64,000 bases of DNA from Solwaraspora sp. WMMA2056. GTDB lineage: Bacteria > Actinomycetota > Actinomycetes > Mycobacteriales > Micromonosporaceae. The notes beneath the pieces were generated by a model. That model ran no database searches, was not told where the DNA came from, and was given only the letters and a program-made list of their open reading frames with translations. Shown here piece after piece: positions 35,847-44,415 of the stretch. The stretch lies in NCBI RefSeq assembly GCF_030345095.1, contig NZ_CP128360.1, positions 4,712,001 to 4,776,000 of the forward strand, read 5' to 3'. Position numbers and translations under genes: made by a program. Every line of letters starts with the position of its first letter. Position 1 is the stretch's first letter.

Positions 35847-38312
35847 GTGAGCAGCAAGGACGACACCCCGGGCGGCACGGTGGTCGGCACCGGGCAGGTT
35901 GACCGGTCGCCGGCTGCCACGACCGCCGGCGGCAGCCGGCCGACGGACCCCGTCGAGGAGTCGGTGTCGTGGCGTGACCCGACGCTCGCGGTGCAGGATC
36001 GGGTCTTCGACCTGCTCAGCCGGATGTCGCTGACCGAGAAGGTGGCGCAGCTGTCCAGCTTCTGGCGCGGCGCCAACGCCTCGATCGACGACATGGCGCC
36101 GCTGCAACACGACCTGGTCGACGACACCGTCGACTGGGCCGATCTGTTGCACAGCGGACTGGGGCAGTTGACCCGTCCGTTCGGCACCACTGCGGTGCTA
36201 CCCGCAGACGGGGCCCAGGCCCTGGCCCGGGTCCAGGCAGAGATCGTCGCCGGCAACCGCTTCGGCATCCCGGCGCTGGTCCATGAGGAGTGCCTGACCG
36301 GCTTCATGACCTGGGGTGCGACGGTCTACCCCACCCCACTGGCCTGGGGTGCCAGCTTCGATCCGGACCTGGTGGAGCAGATGGCTGCCCGGATCGGGCA
36401 GGACATGCGCCAGGTCGGTGTGCACCAGGGCCTGGCGCCGGTGCTCGACGTCGCCCGGGATCCCCGCTGGGGCCGCACCGAGGAAACCATCGGCGAGGAT
36501 CCCTACCTGGTCGGCACGATCGGGACCGCGTACGTACGGGGTCTGGAGTCAGCCGGCGTCGTCGCCACCCTCAAGCACTTCGCCGGCTACTCGGCGTCGC
36601 GGGCCGGACGGAACTTCGCTCCGGTGTCGGTCGGCCCCCGGGAGTTCGCCGACGTGCTGCTACTACCGTTCGAGATGGCGGTACGCGACGGTGCCGCCCG
36701 CTCGGTGATGCACTCCTACGCCGAGGTCGACGGCGTTCCGGCGGCGGCCGACAGCGGACTGCTGACCGATCTGCTGCGCGGCCGGTGGGGATTCACCGGA
36801 ACAGTCGTCGCCGACTACTTCGGCGTGTCGTTCCTGGAGCTGCTGCACGGGGTGGCCGACAGCCCCGCGGCTGCCGCCGCGCTCGCTCTCGGTGCCGGGG
36901 TGGACGTAGAGTTGCCGGGGGTCCGCTGCTACGGAACTCCGCTGGTCGACGCGGTGCGCCGGGGCGGCGTACCGGAATCGGTCGTCGACCGCGCGGTCAC
37001 TCGGGTGCTGCGGCAGAAATGTGAGCTCGGCCTGCTCGACCCCGAGTGGTCCCCGGTACCACCCGCGATCGCCGATGTCACGGAGGGCAGGCCGATCGAC
37101 CTGGACCCGGTGTCGAACCGGGACCTCGCCCGTCGCCTGGCCGAGGAATCGGTCGTGCTGGTGAGCAACGACGGCTGCCTGCCGTTGCCGCCCAGGGGTC
37201 GGATCGCCGTCGTCGGCCCACTGGCCGACTCGCTGACCGGGATGCTCGGCTGCTACACCTTCCCCAGCCACGTGGGGTCGACCCCGGCCGGCGTCGACGA
37301 CGACCCCCGGATGACGACCGTGCTTGCCGCGCTGCGCACCGAACTTCCCGACGCGACGCTCGAACACGTCGCCACCGGACCGGTCGACGCCCAGGACACC
37401 CCGAGCATCGTGGTCGCCGCCGACGCCGCCGCCCGTGCCGACATCTGCGTGGCGGTGGTCGGCGACCGGGCCGGACTGTTCGGCAACGGCACCTCCGGCG
37501 AAGGTTGCGACGCCACCGACCTGGAACTGCCCGGTCGGCAGGGCGAGTTGATCGAGGCGTTGGTGGCCACCGGGACGCCGGTGGTCCTGGTGCTGCTCAC
37601 CGGCCGGCCGTACGCCCTCGGCCAGTTCGCCGACCGGCTCGCCGCGGTCCTCCAGGCCTTCTTTCCCGGGGCCGAGGGCGGGCCGGCGGTCGCCGGAATC
37701 CTCACCGGCCGGGTCTGCCCCTCCGGCCGGCTGCCGATCGGGGTGCCCCGACTACCGGGCGGGCAGCCCGCCAGCTACCTCAGTCCCGCGTTGGCACACC
37801 GCAGCGAGGTCAGCAACGTCGACCCCAGCCCACTGTTCCCGTTCGGGCACGGGCTGTCCTACACCACGTTCGAATGGTCGACGCCACTGGTCGACGGCGC
37901 CCGGGTCGACCCCGACGACGACGCTGGAGAGATCGGCACCGACGGCGCGGTGCGGGTCACGGTGCGGGTGACCAACACCGGCACCCGCACCGGCGCCGAT
38001 GTGGTCCAGCTGTACCTGCACGATCCGGTGGCCCAGGTGACCCGGCCGGTGGCCCGCCTGATCGGATACGCCCGCGTCGAGTTGGCACCGGGCGAGTCCC
38101 GCCGCGTCGAGTTCGACGTCTCGATGGACCTGTCCTGCTTCACCGGCCGGGACGGACGACGCATCGTCGAGCCGGGTGACCTGCTGCTGTGGCTGGCCAC
38201 GTCGAGCCGCGACGTGCGGGCACAGGTGCGGTTGCGGCTGACCGGGCCGGGTCGACAGGTCGACCACCGACGTCGCCTGACCTCGACGGTGCGAATTGAG
38301 CCGGGTGGGTGA
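35847..38312 (+). CDS. Glycoside hydrolase family 3 (beta-glucosidase/beta-xylosidase)
   Basis: An 821-aa GH3 enzyme without signal peptide, so probably cytoplasmic. The (beta/alpha)8 domain has KHFAGYSASRAGRNFAPV and the nucleophile Asp323 in TVVADYFGVSFL; the usual SDW is ADY here. The alpha/beta-sandwich domain (from about residue 430, VVLVSNDGCLPLPPRGRIAV) carries the acid/base region ATDLELPGRQGELI. A C-terminal fibronectin-III-like domain (RVTNTGTRTGADVVQLYL) completes the standard layout. It likely removes terminal glucose or xylose from imported plant oligosaccharides, under the divergent LacI. GTG start with AGGAG upstream. Confidence 0.92.
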   Translation: MSSKDDTPGGTVVGTGQVDRSPAATTAGGSRPTDPVEESVSWRDPTLAVQDRVFDLLSRMSLTEKVAQLSSFWRGANASIDDMAPLQHDLVDDTVDWADLLHSGLGQLTRPFGTTAVLPADGAQALARVQAEIVAGNRFGIPALVHEECLTGFMTWGATVYPTPLAWGASFDPDLVEQMAARIGQDMRQVGVHQGLAPVLDVARDPRWGRTEETIGEDPYLVGTIGTAYVRGLESAGVVATLKHFAGYSASRAGRNFAPVSVGPREFADVLLLPFEMAVRDGAARSVMHSYAEVDGVPAAADSGLLTDLLRGRWGFTGTVVADYFGVSFLELLHGVADSPAAAAALALGAGVDVELPGVRCYGTPLVDAVRRGGVPESVVDRAVTRVLRQKCELGLLDPEWSPVPPAIADVTEGRPIDLDPVSNRDLARRLAEESVVLVSNDGCLPLPPRGRIAVVGPLADSLTGMLGCYTFPSHVGSTPAGVDDDPRMTTVLAALRTELPDATLEHVATGPVDAQDTPSIVVAADAAARADICVAVVGDRAGLFGNGTSGEGCDATDLELPGRQGELIEALVATGTPVVLVLLTGRPYALGQFADRLAAVLQAFFPGAEGGPAVAGILTGRVCPSGRLPIGVPRLPGGQPASYLSPALAHRSEVSNVDPSPLFPFGHGLSYTTFEWSTPLVDGARVDPDDDAGEIGTDGAVRVTVRVTNTGTRTGADVVQLYLHDPVAQVTRPVARLIGYARVELAPGESRRVEFDVSMDLSCFTGRDGRRIVEPGDLLLWLATSSRDVRAQVRLRLTGPGRQVDHRRRLTSTVRIEPGG

Positions 38313-38378
38313 GCACAGGCGGCAGGCTCCGCACGTGCTGCCGGGAGCCCGCTGCCCGCGCCGGCACGGACCAGCAGC

Positions 38379-38810
38379 TCACGGATCGAGCAGGTTGCGC
38401 AGGTCCGCCGGGACGGTCGCGGCCACGTCCTGCCACTGCCCCGCGCTGACGTGCCGGCGGAGGACGTCGGCGACGGTACGGATGACCTGTTCGGCACCGC
38501 CGTCGACGTCGAACCGGAAGTCGCGCCGGACCCGACCGACGAACTCGGACCGGTCCAGCTTGGCCGGCGCCGAGGTCGGATCCCAACCTTCGTAGTAGAG
38601 CCCCCGCACCAGCATCGGCAACTGTGCGCCGAGATGGACCACCTCGGCCAGCGGAATCCGGTCCCGCAGGGCGTGCAGCACCGCGGCGAGCGCGGAGTAG
38701 GACTGGTGGCGGCGCTCGGCCGGCCATCCGAATTCGTGCTCGATCTCGTTGAGCATCCGGTTCGTCTTGTCCACCGTCGAGTCGATCGCGGTGAGCTGTG
38801 CGGTCGCCAT
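38379..38810 (-). CDS. DUF2267 family protein
   Basis: A 143-aa helical cytoplasmic protein of the DUF2267 family, with the signatures RRHQSYSALAAVLHALRDRI, followed by PLAEVVHLGAQLPMLVRGLY and a YEGWDP turn. Members resemble stress-induced small helical proteins in actinobacteria and cyanobacteria; function is unknown. ATG 38810 has an AGGGGG site. Convergent with the GH3 gene. Confidence 0.85.
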   Translation of the reverse strand: MATAQLTAIDSTVDKTNRMLNEIEHEFGWPAERRHQSYSALAAVLHALRDRIPLAEVVHLGAQLPMLVRGLYYEGWDPTSAPAKLDRSEFVGRVRRDFRFDVDGGAEQVIRTVADVLRRHVSAGQWQDVAATVPADLRNLLDP

Positions 38811-38879
38811 GGCTGATCCCCCTCGTGCAGTCGGGTCACGGACCGGGGGGCCGCTTCATCGTGGCCGACGAGGGGGTGA

Positions 38880-38910
38880 GCGGCGGTCACTCCCTCGGAG
38901 TGACCGCCGC
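38880..38910. terminator. Terminator hairpin between DUF2267 and DksA-like genes
   Basis: A perfect 14-bp inverted repeat, GCGGCGGTCACTCC and GGAGTGACCGCCGC with loop CTC. It lies downstream of the leftward DksA-like gene (stop at 38947) and probably ends its transcript. Confidence 0.75.
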
Positions 38911-38946
38911 CGAAACCAACGGGCCGCGCTGTCGGTACGGACCGCT

Positions 38947-39357
38947 TCAGGCCGCCCGTCGCTCCCGCGACTGCTTGCAGGTGACGCAGGTCGTCGCGGA
39001 CGGATAGATCTGCAGACGCTCGACGGGAATCGGCTCGGCACAGCCCTCGCAGTGTCCGTAGTCGCCGGCGGCGAGTCGGGCGAGCGCGTGCTCGAACTGG
39101 GTACGGCGGTCCAGGATGGTACGGATCAGCGACTGCGCGGCGTCACGTTCCGCGGTCTTGGTACCGCTGTCGGCCTGGTCGTCGCCAGCGGTGTCACCGC
39201 CCTCGATCAACCGCAGTACCTGACTCTGCGCCATCGCCTGCTCGTACTCGGCGGTGAGCTCGTCGTACCGGCTGGTCAGCGCGACCCTGATCTGGTCGCG
39301 GTCGACCGTCGCCGGGCCGTCGAGGCCTGCTCGCCGTTTCACGTCGTGCATCAGCAT
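38947..39357 (-). CDS. TraR/DksA-type zinc finger protein
   Basis: A 136-aa protein with an N-terminal coiled coil (about 20-95) and a C-terminal zinc finger made of CEGC (in HCEGCAEPIPVERL) and CVTC (TTCVTCKQSR). This is the DksA/TraR fold; such proteins enter the RNA polymerase secondary channel and modulate stress transcription. The coiled-coil tip here (QSQVLRLIEGGDTAGDDQAD) carries acidic residues as in active DksA homologs. ATG 39357 has AAGGGGG upstream; ATG 39351 is possible. Its own terminator separates it from DUF2267. Confidence 0.88.
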   Translation of the reverse strand: MLMHDVKRRAGLDGPATVDRDQIRVALTSRYDELTAEYEQAMAQSQVLRLIEGGDTAGDDQADSGTKTAERDAAQSLIRTILDRRTQFEHALARLAAGDYGHCEGCAEPIPVERLQIYPSATTCVTCKQSRERRAA

Positions 39358-39484
39358 GCGCCCATCCCCCTTCGGAATCGACCGCAGCGATCCGTGGCGG
39401 CCCACCGGACCGCGTCGCCGATCGCCGCGAAGATCCCGCTCATACCCGTGGTCGACGGCGGGCAAACCTGGTCGCGAGGGCAGG

Positions 39485-40147
39485 TCAGCCAGCCGGGTCG
39501 ACGGTGATTCGCACGTCGTCGGAGAGCCGGTAGCCCACCCCGTAGACGGTGGTGATGATCGGCGACTCACCGACCTTGACCCGCAGCCGACGGATGTGCA
39601 CGTCGACGGTGCGCACCCCGGTGTGTTCGTACCCCCAGACGGCGGCCAGCAACTGCAGTCTGGTGAACACTCGGCGCGGATTCTCCACCAGGTGCAGGAG
39701 CAGGTCGAACTCGAGGCGGGTCAGCGGCAGCGGCTCCCCGTCGAGCAGAACGGTCCGGGAGGCGACCATCACATGCAGCGCGGCGGCGGTGGCCGTGGCG
39801 GACCGACCGGCCCGGTCGACCGACCGACCGCCGGCGGCCGGGGTGGGCTCCGGCTCGGTGGACCCGACCGCCGATCCCGGTCCCGCCGGCACCACCCGGT
39901 GCAGGCCGGCGGTCGGCACCTCGACCGTCGCTTCGCCACGTTCCACCAGCTCACGTGCGGCGTCGAGCAGCCGGCGCGTGGACGGGGACAGCGCCTCCTC
40001 ACCAGCCAGCAGGGGAATGGAGACGGTGACCGTGACGGTGGCCGTCGCCGGACCGGCGCCCCGGCGCGGGGCGGCCGGCGGCCGGGCTGCTCCCGCGGGT
40101 GGTGGACCGGACCAGCCGGCGCGGGGCGAGGCGGGGCTGACCGACAT
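39485..40147 (-). CDS. Orphan OmpR/PhoB-type winged-helix regulator without receiver
   Basis: A 220-aa DNA-binding protein. The C-terminal 95 residues form a complete OmpR-type winged helix (LTRLEFDLLLHLVENPRRVF, then RLQLLAAVWGYEHTGVRTVDV, HIRRLRVKVGE and TVYGVGYRL). The N-terminal 120 residues are Pro/Ala-rich and contain no receiver domain: no acidic pocket or phosphoacceptor Asp is seen; instead there is a beta-like segment TVTVTVSIPLLAG and a helical one. It therefore cannot be controlled by a kinase in the usual way. The start has an almost perfect TAGGAGG site. Target genes unknown. Confidence 0.85.
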   Translation of the reverse strand: MSVSPASPRAGWSGPPPAGAARPPAAPRRGAGPATATVTVTVSIPLLAGEEALSPSTRRLLDAARELVERGEATVEVPTAGLHRVVPAGPGSAVGSTEPEPTPAAGGRSVDRAGRSATATAAALHVMVASRTVLLDGEPLPLTRLEFDLLLHLVENPRRVFTRLQLLAAVWGYEHTGVRTVDVHIRRLRVKVGESPIITTVYGVGYRLSDDVRITVDPAG

Positions 40148-40340
40148 GGTCCTCCTAGGTACCGGGCCGGGAGGGAAGTCCCGCCACCGTCTGGGATCCG
40201 TACGAAACAGTCACCAGTCGTCTCAGGACGACCGACACCGGACACAGCAGACAGTGATGTGTCGTGAGCCTCGTACGTCCCGATGCTGCCGCCCGGGGAC
40301 GTGCCGGTCAATACCCGATGGCGTTGTGGAAATGTGATGA

Positions 40341-40370
40341 TTGACAAACGTAACGTAATCGATTGCTCGC
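40341..40370 (+). promoter_or_regulatory. Low-GC stretch with TTGACA, candidate AEC promoter
   Basis: A consensus TTGACA at 40341-40346 lies in an AT-rich island 78 bp before the AEC gene, followed by AACGTAACGTAATCG, a short direct repeat. No convincing -10 box at normal spacing is visible. Confidence 0.3.
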
Positions 40371-40418
40371 TCTGAATACCCGCCCTCGATGCTAGTGGCG
40401 ACCCGGCAAGATGATCAC

Positions 40419-41342
40419 ATGCGCGCCATCCTCGCCGGATTCGCCGCGATCTGGTCGGTCACCGCGATCGGCTATCTGATCAGCCGGTACGGACTGCTGG
40501 GATCCGACGCGACCACGGTGCTCGCCCGACTGGCCTTCTACGTCGCCACGCCAGCGCTGCTGTTCACCACGTTGTCGACCACTCGCCCGGCGGAGGTCTT
40601 CACCGGGGCCTTCGCCGCCTACCTGCTCAGCACCGCGGCCGTCGCCCTCGGCTACCTGGCAGTAGCCGGCTTGTGGTGGCGGCACCCGGCAGGTGACGTC
40701 GCGGTCGGCACGCTGGGAGCCTCGTACGTCAACGCCGCCAACCTCGGCATCCCGGTCGCCGTCTACGTCCTCGGCGACGTGTCGGCGGTCGCCCCGATCC
40801 TGCTGTTCCAGGTCCTCGTCGCCGCCCCCGCCGCCATCGCCGTCCTGGACGTCAGCACCGGCGACCGGCGGCCCTCGCTCGGCCGGCTACTGTCACTGCC
40901 CACCCGCAACCCGATCATGATCGCCTCCGCCGCAGGGCTCGCCGTGGCGGTCGCTGGCGTACGCCCACCGATGGAACTCCTGCGTCCATTCGAGCTGCTC
41001 GGGGCGGCGGCGGTGCCGTTGGCCCTGCTGGCGCTGGGCATGTCGCTGCCGGGCGCCCGGCCACTGGCGGCAGGACCGCAGGCCGGTCAGCGCGCCACGG
41101 CGGTGGCGCTCAAGGTCGTCGGGCAGCCGATCGCCGCCTACCTGATCGGCCGGTACGCCCTCGGCCTGACCGGGCCGGCACTGATCAGCGCAGTGGTGAC
41201 GGCCGCACTGCCGACCGCCCAGAACGTCTTCATCTTCGCCAGCCAGTACCAGCGCGCTGAGCGACTGGCCCGCGACACCATCGTGCTGTCCACCGTCGCC
41301 ACCGCCGTCACCCTGCCGTTGATCGCCGCCTGGCTCGGTTGA
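40419..41342 (+). CDS. AEC family transporter (auxin-efflux-carrier type)
   Basis: A 307-aa membrane protein with about ten hydrophobic segments and the two inverted halves typical of the auxin efflux carrier (AEC)/membrane transport family: the first half begins FAAIWSVTAIGYLISRYGLL, the middle has SYVNAANLGIPVAVYVLGD and PLALLALGMSLPGARP, and the end has TAALPTAQNVFIFASQYQ. Bacterial AEC members carry organic acids such as malate. An ATG at 40389 could add ten residues; neither start has a strong ribosome site, so the choice is by fit to the first helix. It is divergent from the orphan winged-helix regulator, which may control it (inference). Confidence 0.87.
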   Translation: MRAILAGFAAIWSVTAIGYLISRYGLLGSDATTVLARLAFYVATPALLFTTLSTTRPAEVFTGAFAAYLLSTAAVALGYLAVAGLWWRHPAGDVAVGTLGASYVNAANLGIPVAVYVLGDVSAVAPILLFQVLVAAPAAIAVLDVSTGDRRPSLGRLLSLPTRNPIMIASAAGLAVAVAGVRPPMELLRPFELLGAAAVPLALLALGMSLPGARPLAAGPQAGQRATAVALKVVGQPIAAYLIGRYALGLTGPALISAVVTAALPTAQNVFIFASQYQRAERLARDTIVLSTVATAVTLPLIAAWLG

Positions 41343-41407
41343 TCCACTTCCCGCCCCGCCGGTCCGGACGGAGCGGCGGTCCCCGCCGGGGTGACACGAG
41401 CCGACGG

Positions 41408-41439
41408 CCGACGCACCGCCACGGTGGGCGGTGCGTCGG
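41408..41439. terminator. Bidirectional terminator hairpin
   Basis: CCGACGCACCGCC and GGCGGTGCGTCGG, a perfect 13-bp stem with loop ACGGTG, lies between the convergent AEC and LVIVD genes. Confidence 0.75.
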
Positions 41440-41472
41440 ACCTGCGTGCGAGCTACCGGCCAGCGGCAGATG

Positions 41473-42978
41473 TCACCAGCTCAGGTACCAGGACTGCGTC
41501 TGCACGTTCAGCTCGGGCAGCCGGACCAGCTTCGCGCTGGCGGTCCGCCAGTCCCGGATCTCCAGCACGTCCAGACCCTTCTGGATGTCGCTGGAGTAGA
41601 TGTAGCCGTTGTAGTAGTAGGTGGACCACGGCCCACCGGTGACCATCCGGGTGTCGGAGACCGGACCACGCTCCCAGTAGGCGATCTCGACCGGGCGGGC
41701 CGAGTCGGTGAAGTCCCAGACCGAGACGCCGCCCTGATACCAGGCCTGGACCATGATGTCGCGGCCGAGCACCGGAATCAGCGAGCCGTTGTGTGCCACG
41801 CAGTTCTCGGTGGGCCCGTTCGTCCGGGGAATCTTGAAGTAACTGCGGAAGACCAACGTACGCGACGCACCCTTGCCGGTGATGTCGTACACCGCGTTCG
41901 CGCCTCGCTCGAGGCCGATGGTCGGGTTGCAGGTCGCAGCGCCACCGCCACCGAGCTCATCGGTGAAGACCACCTTGGTGCCCGAGTTGTTGAACGTCGC
42001 CGAGTGCCAGAAGGCGAAGTTCGTCGTGTCCCTCACCTGGTGGATCACCCGGGGCGCCTCCCGGTCGGCGATGTCCAGCAGGACACCGTCGCCCATGCAG
42101 GCCCCAGCCGCGAGGTCCTTCTGTGGATAGGCCGTGATGTCGTGGCAGCCGCTGGTCGTGGAGCTGCCATTGCCGCCGGGGTTACCGCCCTCGGGGAACA
42201 GCACCGGCGTGGCGACCAGCGCGGCGTCGGTCGGCTTCTTCACCGGCACCTTGACGATCGAGATCAGGTCATGCGGCGGCTGGCAGTCGGGGAAGCTCGC
42301 CGACGGGCTGTACGAGGAAACGTAGAGGTACACGGTACGGCGGTCCTTGCCCGGCACCAGGGTGTGGGTGTGCGAGCCGCAGTTGGTCTCGACCGACTTG
42401 ATGTACCGCGGGTTGCTCTTGTCCCGGATGTCGAAGATCTTGATGCCCTCCCAGGACTCCTTGATCCCTGCGGACTGGGAGGTGCTGGCGCAGGAGTCGT
42501 CGCTACGGGACGAGTCGGTCGACAGGAACAGCAGGTCACCGTGGACGGAGATGTCGTTCTGGGCGCCCACGCAGAGCACCTGCGAGACCAGCCGGGGCTT
42601 GCGGGGGTTGAAGATGTCGTAGATGACGAAGCCGTTGTAGTTGCCGACGAAGGCGTACCGGCCCTGGAACGCCAGGTCGGAGTTGAGGGCCGACTCCGTG
42701 TCGAACGGCGCGGGCTTCGGCAGGTTGGCGATCTGACGCAGGTTCGGGCTGCTGTCGATCTCGTCCACTCCGAGACCCGGATCGTCCGTTGTGGCCGTCG
42801 CGGCCCGGGCGAGGCAGAGCTCGACCGCCAGTGCGTCGGTGGTGTCGGCGCAGTCGCTGTCGAATGGTGTCGTGGCCCGACCAGGGGATGCCATCGCGGT
42901 ACTGCCGAGCAGGACGGCGATCGCCGTCACCGCAACGACCCGCAGTTGCCGCGGCCCTCGTGGGGAGCGTGTGATCAT
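41473..42978 (-). CDS. Secreted LVIVD-repeat beta-propeller protein
   Basis: A 501-aa exported protein. The Arg-rich N-terminus and hydrophobic run (QLRVVAVTAIAVLLGSTAMA) form a signal peptide of about 30 residues. The mature part is made of LVIVD-type repeats: RYAFVGNYNGFVIYDIFNPR, GDLLFLSTDSS, WEGIKIFDIRDKSNP, VQAWYQGGVSVWDFTDSARP and YNGYIYSSDIQKGLDVLEI. Such repeats build a beta-propeller, often metal-binding or adhesive. Six Cys suggest disulfides. No catalytic motif. ATG 42978 has GAAGGG 9 bases upstream and gives the signal peptide directly. Divergent from the DUF305 gene. Confidence 0.88.
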   Translation of the reverse strand: MITRSPRGPRQLRVVAVTAIAVLLGSTAMASPGRATTPFDSDCADTTDALAVELCLARAATATTDDPGLGVDEIDSSPNLRQIANLPKPAPFDTESALNSDLAFQGRYAFVGNYNGFVIYDIFNPRKPRLVSQVLCVGAQNDISVHGDLLFLSTDSSRSDDSCASTSQSAGIKESWEGIKIFDIRDKSNPRYIKSVETNCGSHTHTLVPGKDRRTVYLYVSSYSPSASFPDCQPPHDLISIVKVPVKKPTDAALVATPVLFPEGGNPGGNGSSTTSGCHDITAYPQKDLAAGACMGDGVLLDIADREAPRVIHQVRDTTNFAFWHSATFNNSGTKVVFTDELGGGGAATCNPTIGLERGANAVYDITGKGASRTLVFRSYFKIPRTNGPTENCVAHNGSLIPVLGRDIMVQAWYQGGVSVWDFTDSARPVEIAYWERGPVSDTRMVTGGPWSTYYYNGYIYSSDIQKGLDVLEIRDWRTASAKLVRLPELNVQTQSWYLSW

Positions 42979-43034
42979 GTGCGGCACCCTTCGAAAGGGA
43001 TTGATGATGAGGCGACGATACCGCCGAGTTCCCG

Positions 43035-43064
43035 CCATCGATGTGATAGGCATCACATCGATGG
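43035..43064. promoter_or_regulatory. CRP/FNR-family palindromic operator
   Basis: A 30-bp perfect palindrome (13-bp arms, 4-bp centre) whose core TGTGATAGGCATCACA at 43042-43057 is exactly the TGTGA-N6-TCACA consensus of CRP-type regulators. It lies midway between the divergent LVIVD and DUF305 starts. Confidence 0.8.
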
Positions 43065-43120
43065 TGCGGACCGTCCGGATAGCATCGCCGCATTCCCGCC
43101 GGCGCCGGCAAGGAGGACTG

Positions 43121-43801
43121 ATGCCGCGACCGACGCTCCACCGACGCTCCACGCTGCTGGCCGTCGCCCTCGTCGCCGGTGCTGTCGTGCTGGTCGCCGT
43201 CGTGCGGTCGGTCGGCTCTCCCGGCGACGGCACGAGCTCCACGGTGGCGAGCGTGCCGCCGACGACCGGCACCGCTCCACCGGTGATCGTTCCGGGACGC
43301 CCCGGTGAGGAGTCCGAGATCCGGCCGGGGACCGCCATCGTGGTCGACCCGCCGCAGTACAACACGGTGGACACCTGGTACGTCCAGATGATGATTCCGC
43401 ACCACACGCAGGCCGTGCAGATGGCCGCGCTCGCGCAGACCCGGACGGAGGACCCAGGGGTACGCGCCTTCGCCGACCGGATCCGGTCCGGTCAGGCCGC
43501 GGAGATCGACGTCCTGAAGGGCTGGTTGCAGGTTCGCGGGCTACCGGATGGCGACCACGACCACGCCACGATGCCGGGCATGCAGACCGAGGCGGCGATC
43601 CGGGACCTCGCGGCGGCCCGTGGCACCGCCTTCGACCGGCTGTTCGTCACGATGATGACCGACCACCATGAGGGCGCGGTCGAGATGTCCCACCGGGTTC
43701 TCACCGGTGGCACCGATCTTGCTGTCGAGGAGTTGGCCACGGCCATCGCCGCCGAACAGGCTGCGGAGATCACCCGGATGCGCGACCTGGTCGACGGCTG
43801 A
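43121..43801 (+). CDS. DUF305 family exported protein
   Basis: A 226-aa protein with a signal anchor or signal peptide (LLAVALVAGAVVLVAVV, residues 12-28) and a Ser/Thr/Pro linker, then a DUF305 domain: QMMIPHHTQAVQMAALAQTR and a second copy TMMTDHHEGAVEMSHRVL. The repeated MMxxHH pairs of a four-helix bundle are probable metal (copper or iron) ligands. A HDHATMPGM stretch between them adds further possible ligands. Paired with the divergent LVIVD protein and a CRP-type site, it may serve metal handling at the cell surface (inference). AAGGAGG ribosome site, ATG 43121. Confidence 0.88.
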   Translation: MPRPTLHRRSTLLAVALVAGAVVLVAVVRSVGSPGDGTSSTVASVPPTTGTAPPVIVPGRPGEESEIRPGTAIVVDPPQYNTVDTWYVQMMIPHHTQAVQMAALAQTRTEDPGVRAFADRIRSGQAAEIDVLKGWLQVRGLPDGDHDHATMPGMQTEAAIRDLAAARGTAFDRLFVTMMTDHHEGAVEMSHRVLTGGTDLAVEELATAIAAEQAAEITRMRDLVDG

Positions 43802-44309
43802 GCGGCGACGGGTTCGACTGCGGGTGGACGCTCGTCCGCTGGCGGACGATCCGATCCCCGGCGCGGGACGGCGGCTCGCCTACGGCGACGTCGGCAGCGT
43901 GACGCAGCAGGTCCGTGCCGTAGCGCAGGCCGACGGCACCGACCGCCAGCCCGACCAGTTCGACGACCACCAGCGCGGCTCCCGCCACCTGGCCCGCGCC
44001 GGAGGCTCGGATCAGGCAGGCGATCAGGAAGACCGACCCCATCGCGCCGGTGACCAGGTTGAACCGGACCAGGGCGCCGCGGGTCCGGCCTGGTGGTTCT
44101 TCCCAGAGGTCGACCAGGCCGACGGTGAGAGTCAGCCCGATGGCGGCCAGACCGGCGACCACCGTCGCGTAGCCGACCTCGCCGAACAGACCGGGAGCAC
44201 CGGCGAGCACCGAGACGTCGAACAGGGTGGCGCAGACGAACAGTCCGAGCGGCAGCGTGACCAGCATCGGCTGGACAGGTCCAGTGCCCGCCCGCAGTCT
44301 GCCCCGCAT
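43770..44309 (-). CDS. DUF2231-like membrane protein
   Basis: A 179-aa membrane protein with four hydrophobic segments: VQPMLVTLPLGLFVCATLFD, VGYATVVAGLAAIGLTLTVG, VTGAMGSVFLIACLI and AALVVVELVGLAVGAVG. The first matches the DUF2231 signature, normally HPMLV, with the His replaced by Gln. The C-terminal 40 residues are cytoplasmic and basic. ATG 44309 is chosen for its GGGAGG site. Its 3' end overlaps the convergent DUF305 gene by 32 bp, which is unusual here. Function unknown. Confidence 0.78.
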   Translation of the reverse strand: MRGRLRAGTGPVQPMLVTLPLGLFVCATLFDVSVLAGAPGLFGEVGYATVVAGLAAIGLTLTVGLVDLWEEPPGRTRGALVRFNLVTGAMGSVFLIACLIRASGAGQVAGAALVVVELVGLAVGAVGLRYGTDLLRHAADVAVGEPPSRAGDRIVRQRTSVHPQSNPSPLSRRPGRASG

Positions 44310-44415
44310 CGTTGCCGCCTCCCTGGTCACGCTGCACGCGTCACGCCCCTACCCGAGTATCACCGTGGACGAACGGTGCCGCCACCGGGCGCGCGGCACC
44401 GAGGCAACCAGCCGC

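Noticed and set aside
40310-40385. AT-rich island as an attachment site or insertion scar
   Set aside because: No direct repeats flanking it and no integrase or transposase; promoter content explains the low GC.
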